DNA from: Bacteroidota bacterium
Lineage (GTDB): Bacteria > Bacteroidota > Ignavibacteria > Kryptoniales > JAKASW01
Reading direction: 5' to 3'
DNA length: 64,000 nt
NCBI GenBank assembly: GCA_021825585.1
Contig: JAKAGT010000025.1
Coordinates: 1 to 64,000, forward strand
The translations under genes were made by a program, and so were the position numbers. Numbering within the stretch: position 1 is the first letter of the stretch; each line of letters begins with the position of its first letter. The notes under the pieces are model-generated. The model worked only from the letters and a program-made list of their open reading frames with translations, was not told the DNA's origin and ran no database searches. This document shows, one piece after another, positions 8,044 through 17,018 of the stretch.

Positions 8044-8184
8044 ATGAACCGATGTTCGGTATGCAATAAGAAATTGAACAAGGACAAAACCTGCGCAAAA
8101 GTCAATTTCAATGGAGAAGTATATTTTGTCTGCTACCTTTTGTGCCAGAGCGAATTTGGAGATTCAGCTGAAAGGATATCTTAA
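8044..8184 (+). CDS. Very small YHS/TRASH protein
   Basis: A 46-residue protein starting one base after the previous stop, with 'acggaggattgaa' as ribosome site. It carries C-x2-C ('CSVCNKKLNKDKT') and a second cysteine pair in 'YFVCYLLCQSEFG', the layout of a minimal TRASH/YHS zinc-finger-like metal site. The next gene begins 4 bp later. It is probably a metal sensor or chaperone module made as a separate subunit. Confidence 0.75.
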   Translation: MNRCSVCNKKLNKDKTCAKVNFNGEVYFVCYLLCQSEFGDSAERIS

Positions 8185-8188
8185 TCAA

Positions 8189-8881
8189 ATGCACTACGTC
8201 TGGTTCATATGGTCATTGCTCTTTCTGATGGTCTGGATAATTCTGTTTATGTCAAAGCCCTCGTTCAGGAAAGAGATGATTTCAATCAGTCTTGCCACCA
8301 TGGCGTTTGGTTTCACGGAACCTCTGTTTATCCCGGCCTACTGGAACCCTCCGAGCTTGTTCGACCTGGCGCAGCGAACGGGGTTCGACATCGAGAGTTT
8401 CATCTTTACGTTTGCCATCGCAGGAACATCCTCGGTTTTATATAGAGTAATTTACAAGAGGAATGTCACGAAGATGGACGCATCTGAAATGATGCACAGC
8501 CGACATAGATTCCATATCTACTTTCTCGCTTCGCCCATCCCGATATTCCTCGCGCTTGCCATATTTACGAAATTGAACCACATTTACTGCGGGGTAATTG
8601 CGATGTTTGCCGGCGCACTGCTTACGCTATACTGCAGACCCGACCTGAAGTGGAAAATATGGATTGGAGGACTGCTATTCCTGGTCTATTACTTCGTCTT
8701 CTTCCTCAGCCTGCTCTCTTTCTTTCCCACTTATGTCATTCATGTATGGAATTTAAAAGCCCTGACCGGGATTCTGCTGCTAGGAATTCCGCTTGAGGAA
8801 TTACTTTTTGCGTTCTCTTTCGGAATGCTCTGGTCTAGTTTATACGAGCATATTTCATGGTACAAAATAACAAACTCTTGA
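8189..8881 (+). CDS. Lycopene-cyclase-domain membrane protein
   Basis: A 230-residue protein with ~6-7 membrane helices. Near the C-terminus 'LLGIPLEELLFAFSFGMLW' resembles the conserved P-x-E-E signature of bacterial/fungal lycopene cyclase domains (CarR/CrtYcd type). Single-domain members of ~110 residues normally work as pairs; the length here is compatible with two such domains. No carotenoid genes are visible nearby. It sits with an isoprenylcysteine-type methyltransferase and a geranylgeranyl-reductase-like flavoprotein, so another isoprenoid or lipid substrate is possible. The assignment rests on motif and topology only. Confidence 0.6.
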   Translation: MHYVWFIWSLLFLMVWIILFMSKPSFRKEMISISLATMAFGFTEPLFIPAYWNPPSLFDLAQRTGFDIESFIFTFAIAGTSSVLYRVIYKRNVTKMDASEMMHSRHRFHIYFLASPIPIFLALAIFTKLNHIYCGVIAMFAGALLTLYCRPDLKWKIWIGGLLFLVYYFVFFLSLLSFFPTYVIHVWNLKALTGILLLGIPLEELLFAFSFGMLWSSLYEHISWYKITNS

Positions 8882-8894
8882 AAGGAGATAAAAA

Positions 8895-9101
8895 ATGTTA
8901 AGCGAAGCGAAATCCCGTCCTGCGGGAACACACGACCCGGTATGCGGAATGCAGATCGATGAGAAAAAAACGACTGCGAAGAGTGAGTACCAGGGTACCA
9001 CTTATTACTTCTGCTCACCTTCATGCAAGGCTGCTTTCGACAAAGAACCGTCGAAGTATGCAAAGCCGAAGGAGAGCGGAGAACATCAACATCATCACTG
9101 A
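8895..9101 (+). CDS. Small YHS-domain protein with His-rich tail
   Basis: A 68-residue protein containing a canonical YHS domain: '[20 protein letters not shown]' followed by '[17 protein letters not shown]'. It ends in 'EHQHHH'. The start follows 'gaaaggagataaaaa'. It closely resembles the N-terminal YHS module of the copper ATPase at 11493, so the two may derive from one another. Likely role: soft-metal binding and delivery. Confidence 0.88.
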   Translation: MLSEAKSRPAGTHDPVCGMQIDEKKTTAKSEYQGTTYYFCSPSCKAAFDKEPSKYAKPKESGEHQHHH

Positions 9102-9159
9102 CGTGAGGAGAAAGGAGATAGGAGGCCGGAGAAAGGAAAAGGTGTCCCAGTTTCCTTGT

Positions 9160-9177
9160 TCCTGTTTCCTGTCTCCT
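9160..9177. repeat. 18-bp intergenic repeat, copy 2
   Basis: An exact copy of the element at 1976-1993, in the purine/pyrimidine-rich spacer between the YHS gene and the methyltransferase gene. The spacer (9102-9199) also has aggaga/gtctcct arms that could pair into a hairpin. Confidence 0.7.
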
Positions 9178-9199
9178 CTATTGAGAAAGGAGAAACGCT

Positions 9200-9853
9200 A
9201 TGCACGAATCTTATGATTACGGGCTCTGGACCATGGTGTTTATCAATGTGGTCATCTTTGCAGCTTTTGCCATCGGGTTCCTTAAGCCCAGGAAGAAATA
9301 TGAATGGCGGACACTTGGAATATTTGCCGCCTTTATCGTCGCTCTCTTCACGGAGATGTACGGTTTCCCGCTGACGATATATATTCTCCTCTCCCTTTTC
9401 GGGGGCAAGTTAGGTGTCGCCAACCCTTTCGGACATGTCAATGGCCACCTGCTCGGTACGCTTTTCGGCGCGCCTGAGTGGTTAAAACTTGTCATCTGCC
9501 AGATCGGCGGCTTTGTCATGCTGATCGGGCTCTGGATCATGGGATCGGGGTGGAACCACATTTACCACGGAAGCGGCGGCCTGGTGACCGAAGGTCTGTA
9601 TGCGCGGGTAAGGCATCCACAATACTCAGGACTTTTCCTTGTGACAATCGGGATGCTGATCCAATGGCCCACCATCCTCACTCTTGTCATGTTTCCCATA
9701 TTGACTTATGCCTATTACAAACTCTCTTTGCGAGAAGAACGTGATATGGAAACCAAGTTTGGTGAGGAGTACAGGGAATACGAGAGGGCTATACCTCGCT
9801 TTGTTCCCAAGTCGGGAGTCAAGTTCCCGAAGAGACTTGAGGTAGCTGGGTGA
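9200..9853 (+). CDS. Isoprenylcysteine carboxyl methyltransferase-family protein
   Basis: A 217-residue membrane protein with ~5 helices. Its C-terminal part carries the ICMT/PEMT signature 'GLYARVRHPQYSGLFL' and later 'REERDMETKFGEEYREY', the S-adenosylmethionine and substrate region of this superfamily. Bacterial members often methylate lipids or sit next to metal genes, with unknown substrates. The start follows 'attgagaaaggagaaacgct'. The stop overlaps the GTG start of the next gene (GTGA), so the two are translationally coupled, and the flavoprotein may act on the same compound. Confidence 0.85.
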   Translation: MHESYDYGLWTMVFINVVIFAAFAIGFLKPRKKYEWRTLGIFAAFIVALFTEMYGFPLTIYILLSLFGGKLGVANPFGHVNGHLLGTLFGAPEWLKLVICQIGGFVMLIGLWIMGSGWNHIYHGSGGLVTEGLYARVRHPQYSGLFLVTIGMLIQWPTILTLVMFPILTYAYYKLSLREERDMETKFGEEYREYERAIPRFVPKSGVKFPKRLEVAG

Positions 9854-11001
9854 GCGAGCCAATCCATATTATAGGTGCTGGACCGGCCGGTCTTACAGCC
9901 GCGATTAATCTTGCAAAAGCCAACATCGAAGTGGTCGTACACGAACAAAACGACAATGTCGGTTTGCGATTCAACGGCGATTTCCAGGGGTTGGAGAACT
10001 GGTCAACGAAGGAAGATACGATTGATTTCTTGGCCAGCGTTGGGATCTCGACAGTCTTCTTGTGCAAACCTTACAGCGAATTGGCAGTGTTCACACCGTC
10101 GGGCAAAAGACATCTCGTGAAATTCCAAAGGACGCTTTTCTACCTGGTGGAGCGGGGAGCGAATGGAGAATCTCTCGATCACGGGCTAAAGGAACAGGCG
10201 ATTGCGGCAGGCGTGAAAATCGTTTGGAATGATAAAGTGGATGAGGTCAAACAGGGGAAGGCAGTAGTAGCTACCGGACCGAAGTCAGCGGATGCAATTG
10301 CTAAAGGTATAGTTTTTTCGACATCGCATGAGGACGCTGCAATCACTCTTGTCGATAACCGGATTGCACCAAAAGCCTACGCTTATCTCCTCATAAACGG
10401 AGGCAAGGCGACTTTCGCGACCTGCCTGTTTGAAGATTTCAGGAGCGAGCGGAAGTATTTCGAGAGTGCGCTCAATAGAATGAGAAAGTTGGTTGAAATC
10501 GTCATCAGGGAGCCGAGGGAGTTCGGAGGTTTTGTGAACTTCTTCTTCAAACCTGTGACGAAAGGCAACAGGTTCTGGTATGTCGGCGAAAGTGCCGGTT
10601 TCCAGGACGGGCTGTGGGGATTCGGAATGAGATACGCCATGATGTCTGGATATTTAGCTGCCCAGAGCATAATATCGGGCGAATCTTATGAGCGCCTTGT
10701 CCAGGAAAAAATAGAGAAAATACTTGAAGTGTCGGTCGCCGACCGGCTGATTTTCTCGCTCCTTGGAAATCGCGGCTACGAGAAAGCTCTGTCTGTCGTG
10801 GATAAGCTCGAAGACCCGATCGCGTGGCTCAGAAAGTGGTACAATCCATCGCCGCTCAAGACGGCAATGTTCCAGATCGCAAAACGCTGGTACCATTTGC
10901 GCCTGATAGATAAACAGTGCATGCACGTGGACTGCAACTGCGTCTGGTGCAGACACTGCAAGCAGCCTCACGGGCACGACATGGAATCAACTAAAAATTA
11001 A
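9850..11001 (+). CDS. FAD-dependent oxidoreductase (geranylgeranyl reductase-like) with Cys-rich tail
   Basis: A 383-residue flavoprotein starting at GTG. The Rossmann motif 'HIIGAGPAGLTAAINLAKAN' is followed by 'VVVHEQ'. A middle substrate domain and 'YVGESAGFQDGLWGFGMRYA' resemble the second FAD motif of the geranylgeranyl reductase / PHBH-like families. The C-terminus adds a cluster of cysteines and histidines ('CMHVDCNCVWCRHCKQPHGHD'), unusual for that family and likely to bind metal or an iron-sulfur centre. It could reduce an isoprenoid or lipid, or a metal-bound substrate. Coupled to the methyltransferase gene upstream and followed by a DUF302 gene. Confidence 0.82.
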   Translation: MSEPIHIIGAGPAGLTAAINLAKANIEVVVHEQNDNVGLRFNGDFQGLENWSTKEDTIDFLASVGISTVFLCKPYSELAVFTPSGKRHLVKFQRTLFYLVERGANGESLDHGLKEQAIAAGVKIVWNDKVDEVKQGKAVVATGPKSADAIAKGIVFSTSHEDAAITLVDNRIAPKAYAYLLINGGKATFATCLFEDFRSERKYFESALNRMRKLVEIVIREPREFGGFVNFFFKPVTKGNRFWYVGESAGFQDGLWGFGMRYAMMSGYLAAQSIISGESYERLVQEKIEKILEVSVADRLIFSLLGNRGYEKALSVVDKLEDPIAWLRKWYNPSPLKTAMFQIAKRWYHLRLIDKQCMHVDCNCVWCRHCKQPHGHDMESTKN

Positions 11002-11015
11002 AAGGAGGAAATGTG

Positions 11016-11402
11016 ATGACTTACTATTTCAGCAAAACAAAGAAAGCCTCTTTCGAAGAGACCGTTGAAGCAGTCAAAAACGAATTGAAGGAAGAAGGAT
11101 TTGGAATTCTCACGGAGATCGATGTCAGGGAGACACTCAAGAAAAAGTTGGATGTCGATTTCCGGAAGTACAGAATCCTTGGCGCCTGCAATCCGCCGTT
11201 TGCTTACAAAGCCCTGCAGGCAGAAGACAAGATTGGGACGATGCTGCCATGCAATGTCGTCGTGCAGGAATTATCTGCGGGCATCACCGAAATTGCGGCG
11301 ATAGACCCCGTAGCTTCTATGCAGGCTGTCAGCAACCCGCACCTTAAGGAGATAGCTGAGCAGATTCAGGCGAAGCTTCGAAAGGCTGTCGAGAAGTGTT
11401 AG
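11016..11402 (+). CDS. DUF302 domain protein
   Basis: A 128-residue soluble protein covering one DUF302 domain: 'TKKASFEETVEAVKNELKEEGFGILTEID' with 'YRILGACNPPFAYKAL' and 'MLPCNVVVQE'. DUF302 proteins are frequent in sulfur-oxidising and metal-stress loci, with unproven function. C-x-n-P and 'PCNV' supply two conserved-looking cysteines. ATG 11016 was chosen over GTG 11013 because 'aaaggaggaaatgtg' fits either and ATG is stronger. Likely the last gene before the spacer in front of the copper ATPase. Confidence 0.88.
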   Translation: MTYYFSKTKKASFEETVEAVKNELKEEGFGILTEIDVRETLKKKLDVDFRKYRILGACNPPFAYKALQAEDKIGTMLPCNVVVQELSAGITEIAAIDPVASMQAVSNPHLKEIAEQIQAKLRKAVEKC

Positions 11403-11492
11403 AAAATGTGTAATGAAATAGCACCGGCTGCGTTATGAAAGTCGAAGTATGTTTATAGGCCTAAGTACAATCTAAACAAGGAGAAATTGGAA

Positions 11493-14201
11493 ATGCCAAA
11501 AGATCTAGTATGTGGTATGCCGGTCGAGGAAACAACCGAATTCCAATCAGAACGAAATGGAACTAAGTTCTTTTTCTGCTCACCGGCCTGCAAAGGGAAG
11601 TTTGATCAAAACCCCGGACAATATCTTGCGCCGACAAAGGAAGGAGCGGAATCGATTTCAAATTCAAACGTGCCAGCTTCTCATCACGCCGCTTCGAGTG
11701 TGGACAAATCAAGCCACGAGACTGCGCAGGTTCAAATCCCAATCATAAACATGGATTGCGCTAACTGTGCGCTCACGATTGAGAAACAAATTAAACAGTT
11801 GGTCGGGGTGAAGAAAGTCAATGTCAATATTGCCACCGCAAAGGCTTTTGTCGAGTACCAGCCCGGTGTTACAAACTCTCAGCAGATTGTCGGTGCAATA
11901 AAGAAGGCAGGTTACAAAGCGGGTCAAAGCTCGCTCACGCTCAAGATCGGCGGCATGTATTGCGGTTCCTGCGTTACGAAAATTGAAAACGATCTCCTTA
12001 AGAAACCTGGAGTTGTCTCCGCAAGTGTCGATCTTGCGAGTGAAATTGCGATGGTGCAGTACATACCCTCCGAGGTGAACATCTCGGAACTTACAAAGTC
12101 TATAGAGTCTCTCGGCTACACGGTCCGTGACGGGGCCGGCAGCGAAAAGGCTGAAGCGGCAAAGGAAGGCGAAACGAGAGATGAGACTGAGATTGCACAT
12201 GAACAGGAATACAAAAAGCTCATGCGGAAATTCATTTTCGCTGCTGTTGTCTCCGTTCCCGTTGTATTCTTCAGTTATCCCGATCTTTTTGGAATTTCAA
12301 ATCTGATGCGAATGGGAACCACAAGTGCGGAACTGATCATGATTTCCATGGCAGTCGTCACGCTTATTGTTATGTTTTATTCGGGCGCACAGTTTTTTAC
12401 GGGGGCAGTCGCCGCATTCAAGAGCCGGTCGGCAAATATGAACACGCTTGTTGCGACCGGTGAAGCTGCCGCATGGCTTTATTCGACAGTGGCATTTCTG
12501 TTCCCGTCAGCATTTCCCTCACGACAGCTCGCCGGGCAGTTCTATGACGTTGTTGCAGTCGTCACGGCGCTTGTCATTCTCGGTCTTGCTCTCGAAGTGC
12601 GAGCGAAAGGAAAAAGCTCAGAGGCAATAAAGAAGCTCATCGGTTTGCAGGCCAAAACCGCACGTGTTATCCGGGATGGAGCCGAGAGAGATATTCCCTT
12701 CGAAGAAGTTATAGTCGGTGATACCGTAATAGTCCGCCCCGGTGAGAAGGTCCCGGTCGATGGTGTCGTGGTGGATGGCGCGTCAAGCGTTGATGAATCA
12801 ATGATTACCGGGGAGCCGATCGCTGTCGAGAAGCGGTCGGGCGACGAGGTCATCGGCGGCACGATAAACAAGACGGGGTCATTCAAGTTTAAGGCCACAA
12901 AAGTCGGCAAGGATACTGCGCTTGCACAGATTATCGGGATGGTACAGCAGGCACAAAGCTCGAAAGCGCCGATACAGCGGGTTGTTGACCAGATATCGGG
13001 CTACTTTGCTCCTGCCGTCATGATCCTCGGTGTCTTGTCATTTATAATATGGTACGACTTCGGTCCACAACCGAGCCTTGTTTTTGCATTGATCGTCCTC
13101 GTTACTACTTTGGTTATTGCCTGCCCGTGCGCGCTGGGAATCGCAACGCCGATTTCACTGATGGTCGGCGTTGGCAAAGGCGCTGAGAATGGAATATTGA
13201 TTCGCAGCGGTGCAGCGTTGGAAACGGCTCAGAAGCTCAACACAATCGTTCTCGACAAGACCGGAACGATTACAAAAGGAAAACCGGCTTTGACTGACGT
13301 TATTGCCGTGAACGGCTTTGATGAAAACGAACTGCTTGGATTGTCTGCTTCCGTCGAGAAGGCATCCGAACATCCACTCGCCGAAGCGATTGTGAACGGC
13401 GCTGTCGAACGAAAGGTGCGGATAATCGACACAGAGTCTTTCAATGCAATTCCCGGGAAGGGTGTCGAAGCAAAGGTCGAGGGTAAGCATGTACTTCTTG
13501 GCAACTCCAAACTGATGAAAGATATGGCAATTGAAATCGGAGCGTCCGAAGAAAAGAGCAGCCAGCTTGCTGAAGATGGAAAGACCCCGATGTACGTCGC
13601 CGTTGACAAACGCTTTGCCGGAATTGTTGCGGTGGCAGACACAGTTAAGGAAGATTCGAAAAGCGCCGTGGCACAGCTTCAGAAGATGGGATTGGAAGTT
13701 GTGATGATAACAGGCGATAATGAGCGCACCGCAAAGGCAATTGCACGACAGGTTGGAATTACGAGAGTGTTTGCCGACGTCCTCCCTGAAGACAAGGCAC
13801 ACAATGTTCAGAAGATTCAGATGGAGGGGAAGAAGGTGGCGATGGTCGGCGACGGCATAAACGATGCCCCTGCTCTTGCTCAGGCAGATATCGGCCTCGC
13901 AATAGGCACCGGAACAGACGTCGCAATCGAAGCCTCCGATATTACGCTGATAAAGGGCAATCTCGGTGGTGTAGTCGCGGCAATCGATATTTCCAGAGCT
14001 ACTATGAAGAATGTCAAGCAGAACCTGTTCGGCGCATTTTTCTACAATACGCTCGGACTGCCGGTTGCAATGGGCGCTCTGTACCCGTTCTTCGGAATTC
14101 TGCTCTCGCCGATCATAGCCGGAGCGGCGATGGCGTTCAGCTCCGTCACCGTTGTCACAAATGCGAACCGGCTCCGCGCATATAAAATGAAAACATCATA
14201 A
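11493..14201 (+). CDS. copA: Copper-translocating P1B-type ATPase (CopA) with YHS and two HMA domains
   Basis: A 902-residue pump. Order of parts: YHS module (~1-47, 'VCGM...[12 protein letters not shown]'); linker; HMA domain 1 with CANC at 89-92; HMA domain 2 with CGSC at 157-160; eight membrane helices. The phosphatase motif is TGE, the membrane copper site CPC ('[11 protein letters not shown]') near 543, the phosphorylation motif 'DKTGT' near 588, the HP motif 'SEHPLAEAI' and the hinge '[16 protein letters not shown]'. CPC with HMA domains marks the Cu(I)-exporting P1B-1 group. The ATG at 11493 was chosen; a TTG two codons earlier overlaps the ribosome site. The YHS fusion may receive copper from the free YHS proteins encoded upstream. 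Confidence 0.96.
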   Translation: MPKDLVCGMPVEETTEFQSERNGTKFFFCSPACKGKFDQNPGQYLAPTKEGAESISNSNVPASHHAASSVDKSSHETAQVQIPIINMDCANCALTIEKQIKQLVGVKKVNVNIATAKAFVEYQPGVTNSQQIVGAIKKAGYKAGQSSLTLKIGGMYCGSCVTKIENDLLKKPGVVSASVDLASEIAMVQYIPSEVNISELTKSIESLGYTVRDGAGSEKAEAAKEGETRDETEIAHEQEYKKLMRKFIFAAVVSVPVVFFSYPDLFGISNLMRMGTTSAELIMISMAVVTLIVMFYSGAQFFTGAVAAFKSRSANMNTLVATGEAAAWLYSTVAFLFPSAFPSRQLAGQFYDVVAVVTALVILGLALEVRAKGKSSEAIKKLIGLQAKTARVIRDGAERDIPFEEVIVGDTVIVRPGEKVPVDGVVVDGASSVDESMITGEPIAVEKRSGDEVIGGTINKTGSFKFKATKVGKDTALAQIIGMVQQAQSSKAPIQRVVDQISGYFAPAVMILGVLSFIIWYDFGPQPSLVFALIVLVTTLVIACPCALGIATPISLMVGVGKGAENGILIRSGAALETAQKLNTIVLDKTGTITKGKPALTDVIAVNGFDENELLGLSASVEKASEHPLAEAIVNGAVERKVRIIDTESFNAIPGKGVEAKVEGKHVLLGNSKLMKDMAIEIGASEEKSSQLAEDGKTPMYVAVDKRFAGIVAVADTVKEDSKSAVAQLQKMGLEVVMITGDNERTAKAIARQVGITRVFADVLPEDKAHNVQKIQMEGKKVAMVGDGINDAPALAQADIGLAIGTGTDVAIEASDITLIKGNLGGVVAAIDISRATMKNVKQNLFGAFFYNTLGLPVAMGALYPFFGILLSPIIAGAAMAFSSVTVVTNANRLRAYKMKTS

Positions 14202-14220
14202 GGCACTGAAAGGAAACACG

Positions 14221-14598
14221 ATGACTATCGACCAAATACTCGTAACGATAGGCGGACTATCTCTTAGCGGATGGATCGGATGGTTTTTCTGGTTCTCAGA
14301 AAAGAGATCAACGAAAGTTGAAACCACGGAATCTGGAATCCAGGAAGTCGTAATCAAAGTGAAAGGCGGTTATTCGCCGGATGTAATAACGATTGAGAAA
14401 GGAAGGCCGGTGCGTCTCAACTTCTACCGCGAAGAAACGGCTGTCTGCTCGGAACAAGTTTTGTTCCCGGATTTCAATAAGCAGGCAACGCTCACTCCGT
14501 TCAAGACTATCCCTCTTGAATTCACTCCCGACAAGGAAGGAGAGTTCGGATTCCAATGTGGAATGGGAATGCTGCACGGAAAAATAATTGTAGAATAG
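14221..14598 (+). CDS. Membrane-anchored cupredoxin-domain protein
   Basis: A 125-residue protein with one N-terminal membrane helix (~5-24) and a cupredoxin-like domain: 'GGYSPDVITIEKGRPVRLNF', 'TAVCSEQVLFPDFNKQATL', and 'GEFGFQCGMGMLHGKIIV'. Cys and Met of the last motif are typical copper ligands of this family. It follows CopA by 19 bp, so it may accept exported copper on the outer face of the membrane. It is a paralogue of the protein at 3086-3466, which has lost the Met ligands. Confidence 0.87.
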   Translation: MTIDQILVTIGGLSLSGWIGWFFWFSEKRSTKVETTESGIQEVVIKVKGGYSPDVITIEKGRPVRLNFYREETAVCSEQVLFPDFNKQATLTPFKTIPLEFTPDKEGEFGFQCGMGMLHGKIIVE

Positions 14599-14635
14599 CA
14601 TTTAGCGTCAACAACTAACATAAAGGAGAAAGAAA

Positions 14636-15118
14636 ATGAAATCCAATTCAATTCATCCTGGCAGACTTGTGTTACTAACCCTGATCTTCACTGCAACCGC
14701 CTCATATGCCCAGGGCATGATGGGAGGGAGCTCGCAGAGCATGGGTAACATGCAACACATGCAGCAGATGAACAACACGCAGAACATGACCTCCATGTCG
14801 GATATGATGCAGCATATGCATGTCATGACGAATGAGCTCTCCGGAATGATGAAGCAAATGAACGGTATGAAAGGGATGAGCGGAATGGAGGGGATGGATC
14901 AACAAATGGCTATGATGGAGCAGATGAAGAAGTTAGGAACGAATATGGAATCGCTACTGGAGCAAATGAACAAGACGATGGGCGACAAATCGATGATGGC
15001 CGACCCCAAAATGAAGGATCAGATGACGCAGATGCAAATGCACATGGGCTCACTGGTGAATGATTACCACGAGATGATGCAAAACCTGAAGAAAGAACAG
15101 AACGGCGGCGGGAAATAG
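14636..15118 (+). CDS. Secreted methionine-rich protein, probable copper buffer
   Basis: A 160-residue protein with a signal peptide ending at 'ATASYAQ'. The mature part is extremely rich in Met, Gln, His and Asn ('MQHMQQMNNTQNMTSM') with repeated M-x-x-M patterns and helical heptads, and no recognisable enzyme domain. Such Met-rich periplasmic proteins bind Cu(I). The start follows 'aaaggagaaagaaa'. It lies 37 bp after the cupredoxin gene, and a hairpin follows the stop codon, so it probably ends the transcription unit. Confidence 0.8.
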   Translation: MKSNSIHPGRLVLLTLIFTATASYAQGMMGGSSQSMGNMQHMQQMNNTQNMTSMSDMMQHMHVMTNELSGMMKQMNGMKGMSGMEGMDQQMAMMEQMKKLGTNMESLLEQMNKTMGDKSMMADPKMKDQMTQMQMHMGSLVNDYHEMMQNLKKEQNGGGK

Positions 15119-15136
15119 TCGTGTCTTTGAAACCAC

Positions 15137-15172
15137 ATGAGACACCGAGAAGAAGTCCTCTCTGTGTCTCAT
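15137..15172 (+). terminator. Hairpin downstream of the Met-rich protein gene
   Basis: Arms atgagacac (15137-15145) and gtgtctcat (15164-15172), with further pairing gaga/tctc inside. It lies just after the stop at 15118. No strong T-run follows, so termination may be partial. Confidence 0.5.
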
Positions 15173-15211
15173 TGGTTATGTCTGAAGTGAAATACCTATA
15201 GGTGAAAGGTG

Positions 15212-16129
15212 ATGAAAAATCGAATGAGGTTGTCTGCTAGTGCGGCCATAACGTTGGGCAGCCGGAACTGGAAAATTGAGTTGATAATTCTATCTGTCTG
15301 GCTGTTGTTTCCCGCCGCATCTGTTCAAGCGCAGGGCAATTGGTATGCAACCGGATACGTTCAGTACTCTCAAGGTGATTACATATTCGGCAGCAACACC
15401 TCGACCTTCTACCTGGTGCCCGGTCTCAGGTACGAAGCGAACGGCTGGAGCGCGTCGGCGATCCTTCCGGTCGTTTCTCAGAACAACAATTTCGTTACGG
15501 GGGCCGGCGGGATGCTGCTGCCGCACGGCGGTTCGAATATGAACATGTCCTCCGGCGGCGGGGGCATGATGGGAGGTACCGGCAGCTCTTCGATGGGAAC
15601 TATGGCAAACATCGTCGGATTAGGAGACTTGTTTCTGACCGGAGAGTATGATCTCATTCGTCCGGACTTGGACCAGTCGACAGGAAGTTTCGGACCAGAG
15701 GGAAATTCCCCGGCGATCGGCATAGACGTTCAGATGAAAGTTCCCACTGCAAGTACGGCAGACAACTTCGGTACAGGCAAATTTGACTTCGGAGGCTCGC
15801 TCAATTACCGGCAACTATTCGGTGCTTACGTCTTAATGGCTAATGCCGGTTACCTGGTTTTGGGTAAGCCATCTGGAGTCGATTTCAGGAACCCGTTCTC
15901 TTATGGAGGCGGAATTGGAAGGTTTTTCAGTAACGGAGATTTCTCTGTCGCTGTCATGTATCAGGGATATACAACTATACTTTCCGGCTATCCGCCGCCC
16001 AACCAGGCGTCACTCGGCCTGAACTGCAAAACAAGCTCCAGTATGATATGGACGATACTTCTCTCGAAGGGCCTTACCGACACTGCGCCATCGTTTGGCT
16101 TAACCGGCGGATTCCGATGGAGCCTATGA
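15212..16129 (+). CDS. Putative outer-membrane beta-barrel protein
   Basis: About 305 residues with an N-terminal membrane signal ('LIILSVWLLFPAASVQA') and then alternating beta-strand sequence ending in 'FGLTGGFRWSL', the aromatic C-terminus of an outer-membrane barrel. A Gly/Met/Ser-rich loop ('MNMSSGGGGMMGGTGSSSMG') may bind metal. It resembles the 'transporter' proteins of the MetA-like barrel family that accompany metal efflux systems. The signal peptide is long, with an extra N-terminal stretch; ATG 15212 is preferred over GTG 15209 after 'ggtgaaaggt'. Substrate unknown. Confidence 0.7.
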   Translation: MKNRMRLSASAAITLGSRNWKIELIILSVWLLFPAASVQAQGNWYATGYVQYSQGDYIFGSNTSTFYLVPGLRYEANGWSASAILPVVSQNNNFVTGAGGMLLPHGGSNMNMSSGGGGMMGGTGSSSMGTMANIVGLGDLFLTGEYDLIRPDLDQSTGSFGPEGNSPAIGIDVQMKVPTASTADNFGTGKFDFGGSLNYRQLFGAYVLMANAGYLVLGKPSGVDFRNPFSYGGGIGRFFSNGDFSVAVMYQGYTTILSGYPPPNQASLGLNCKTSSSMIWTILLSKGLTDTAPSFGLTGGFRWSL

Positions 16130-16190
16130 TCGCGGTCCTTATCAAGGTTTCTTCTGAATTTGACAAGGTTGACAGCATGAAAGAAGAACC

Positions 16191-16409
16191 ATGAGACACG
16201 AAATCGTAACATCCGCCACACTCACATGTCCCAATTGCGGTTACAAAGAGACTTTGGAGATGCCTACAAATGCCTGTCAGCATTTCTATCGTTGTAAAGC
16301 TTGTAACGTTGTAATGAAGGCGAAGCCCGGTGTCTGCTGCGTCTTTTGCTCGTATGCGGACGTGAAGTGTCCCCCAAAGCAATTAGAGGAAGCGGGAGGG
16401 GTTTCGTGA
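16191..16409 (+). CDS. GDCCVxC-type small cysteine-rich protein
   Basis: A 72-residue protein with two zinc-ribbon-like pairs ('CPNCGYKE', 'CKAC') and the family motif 'PGVCCVFCSYADVKCPPKQ'. This family, named for its GDCCVxC motif, is found with mercury and copper resistance genes (Gly-Asp is Gly-Val here). Ten cysteines in all suggest metal or sulfur chemistry in the cytoplasm. Function is not established. Confidence 0.85.
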   Translation: MRHEIVTSATLTCPNCGYKETLEMPTNACQHFYRCKACNVVMKAKPGVCCVFCSYADVKCPPKQLEEAGGVS

Positions 16410-16478
16410 GTCCCAAGCGCAACTAAACTGACGTTTCTATTCCAAGTGCTGAATGTTCGTGAGACCGGAGGAAAGAAA

Positions 16479-16895
16479 ACGAAATATCTGAATCTCGCTG
16501 TCTTACTGGCTTTCATGGTCGGGCAGGTTCAGTATGCCTGCGTTTCATATTTCTGTACCATGACGCATAGGCCGGTAAGTACTCCCGCGAAGTCAACGAA
16601 CTCGAAAGCTACTTCGTGCGAAGACTTCTGCAGCTGCTCTCGAAGAATCACCCTGCGGCATTACGGACTGCGGTTGGTCGAGAATAATTGTATCAAAGTT
16701 GTTGATTCTAAGAAGAGTGTGGTAACCAGTTTCACGGATTCAGCCAAATTGATCGGCCATTTTGTGACGGTTCTTGGTTTTATTCCAGCTCTCAATGGTC
16801 ATCAATCGACAATCGGCAATCAGCTGTTTGCTACCAACAACGCTGCCTCTCCTCCACCAGGTTTACACATCCTCAACTGTAACCTCCGCATTTAA
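16479..16895 (+). CDS. Secreted cysteine-rich hypothetical protein, possible ACG start
   Basis: Not a recognised family. The frame is open from GTG 16446, but a ribosome site ggagg at 16467-16471 sits 7 bp before ACG at 16479. From there the protein reads (M)KYLNLAVLLAFMVGQVQYAC, a good signal peptide or lipoprotein-like leader; no ATG, GTG or TTG suits the ribosome site. The next in-frame ATG (16515) would cut the leader. The mature part has cysteines in 'CVSYFCTM' and 'CEDFCSCS' and a conserved-looking 'HYGLRLVENNC'. Probably periplasmic; it belongs with the copper genes by position. Start choice is an inference. Confidence 0.6.
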   Translation, partial: TKYLNLAVLLAFMVGQVQYACVSYFCTMTHRPVSTPAKSTNSKATSCEDFCSCSRRITLRHYGLRLVENNCIKVVDSKKSVVTSFTDSAKLIGHFVTVLGFIPALNGHQSTIGNQLFATNNAASPPPGLHILNCNLRI

Positions 16896-17018
16896 TCCGC
16901 TCTTCGATGTTCCCGTCATTTACTGAAGTGTAGAGATTCCGGACTTGAGGTCCGAAAATCTAAGGCACGCGATTAATACTGTTGACGCAAAATAAGAAAT
17001 CATGGAAGGATAAAGATC

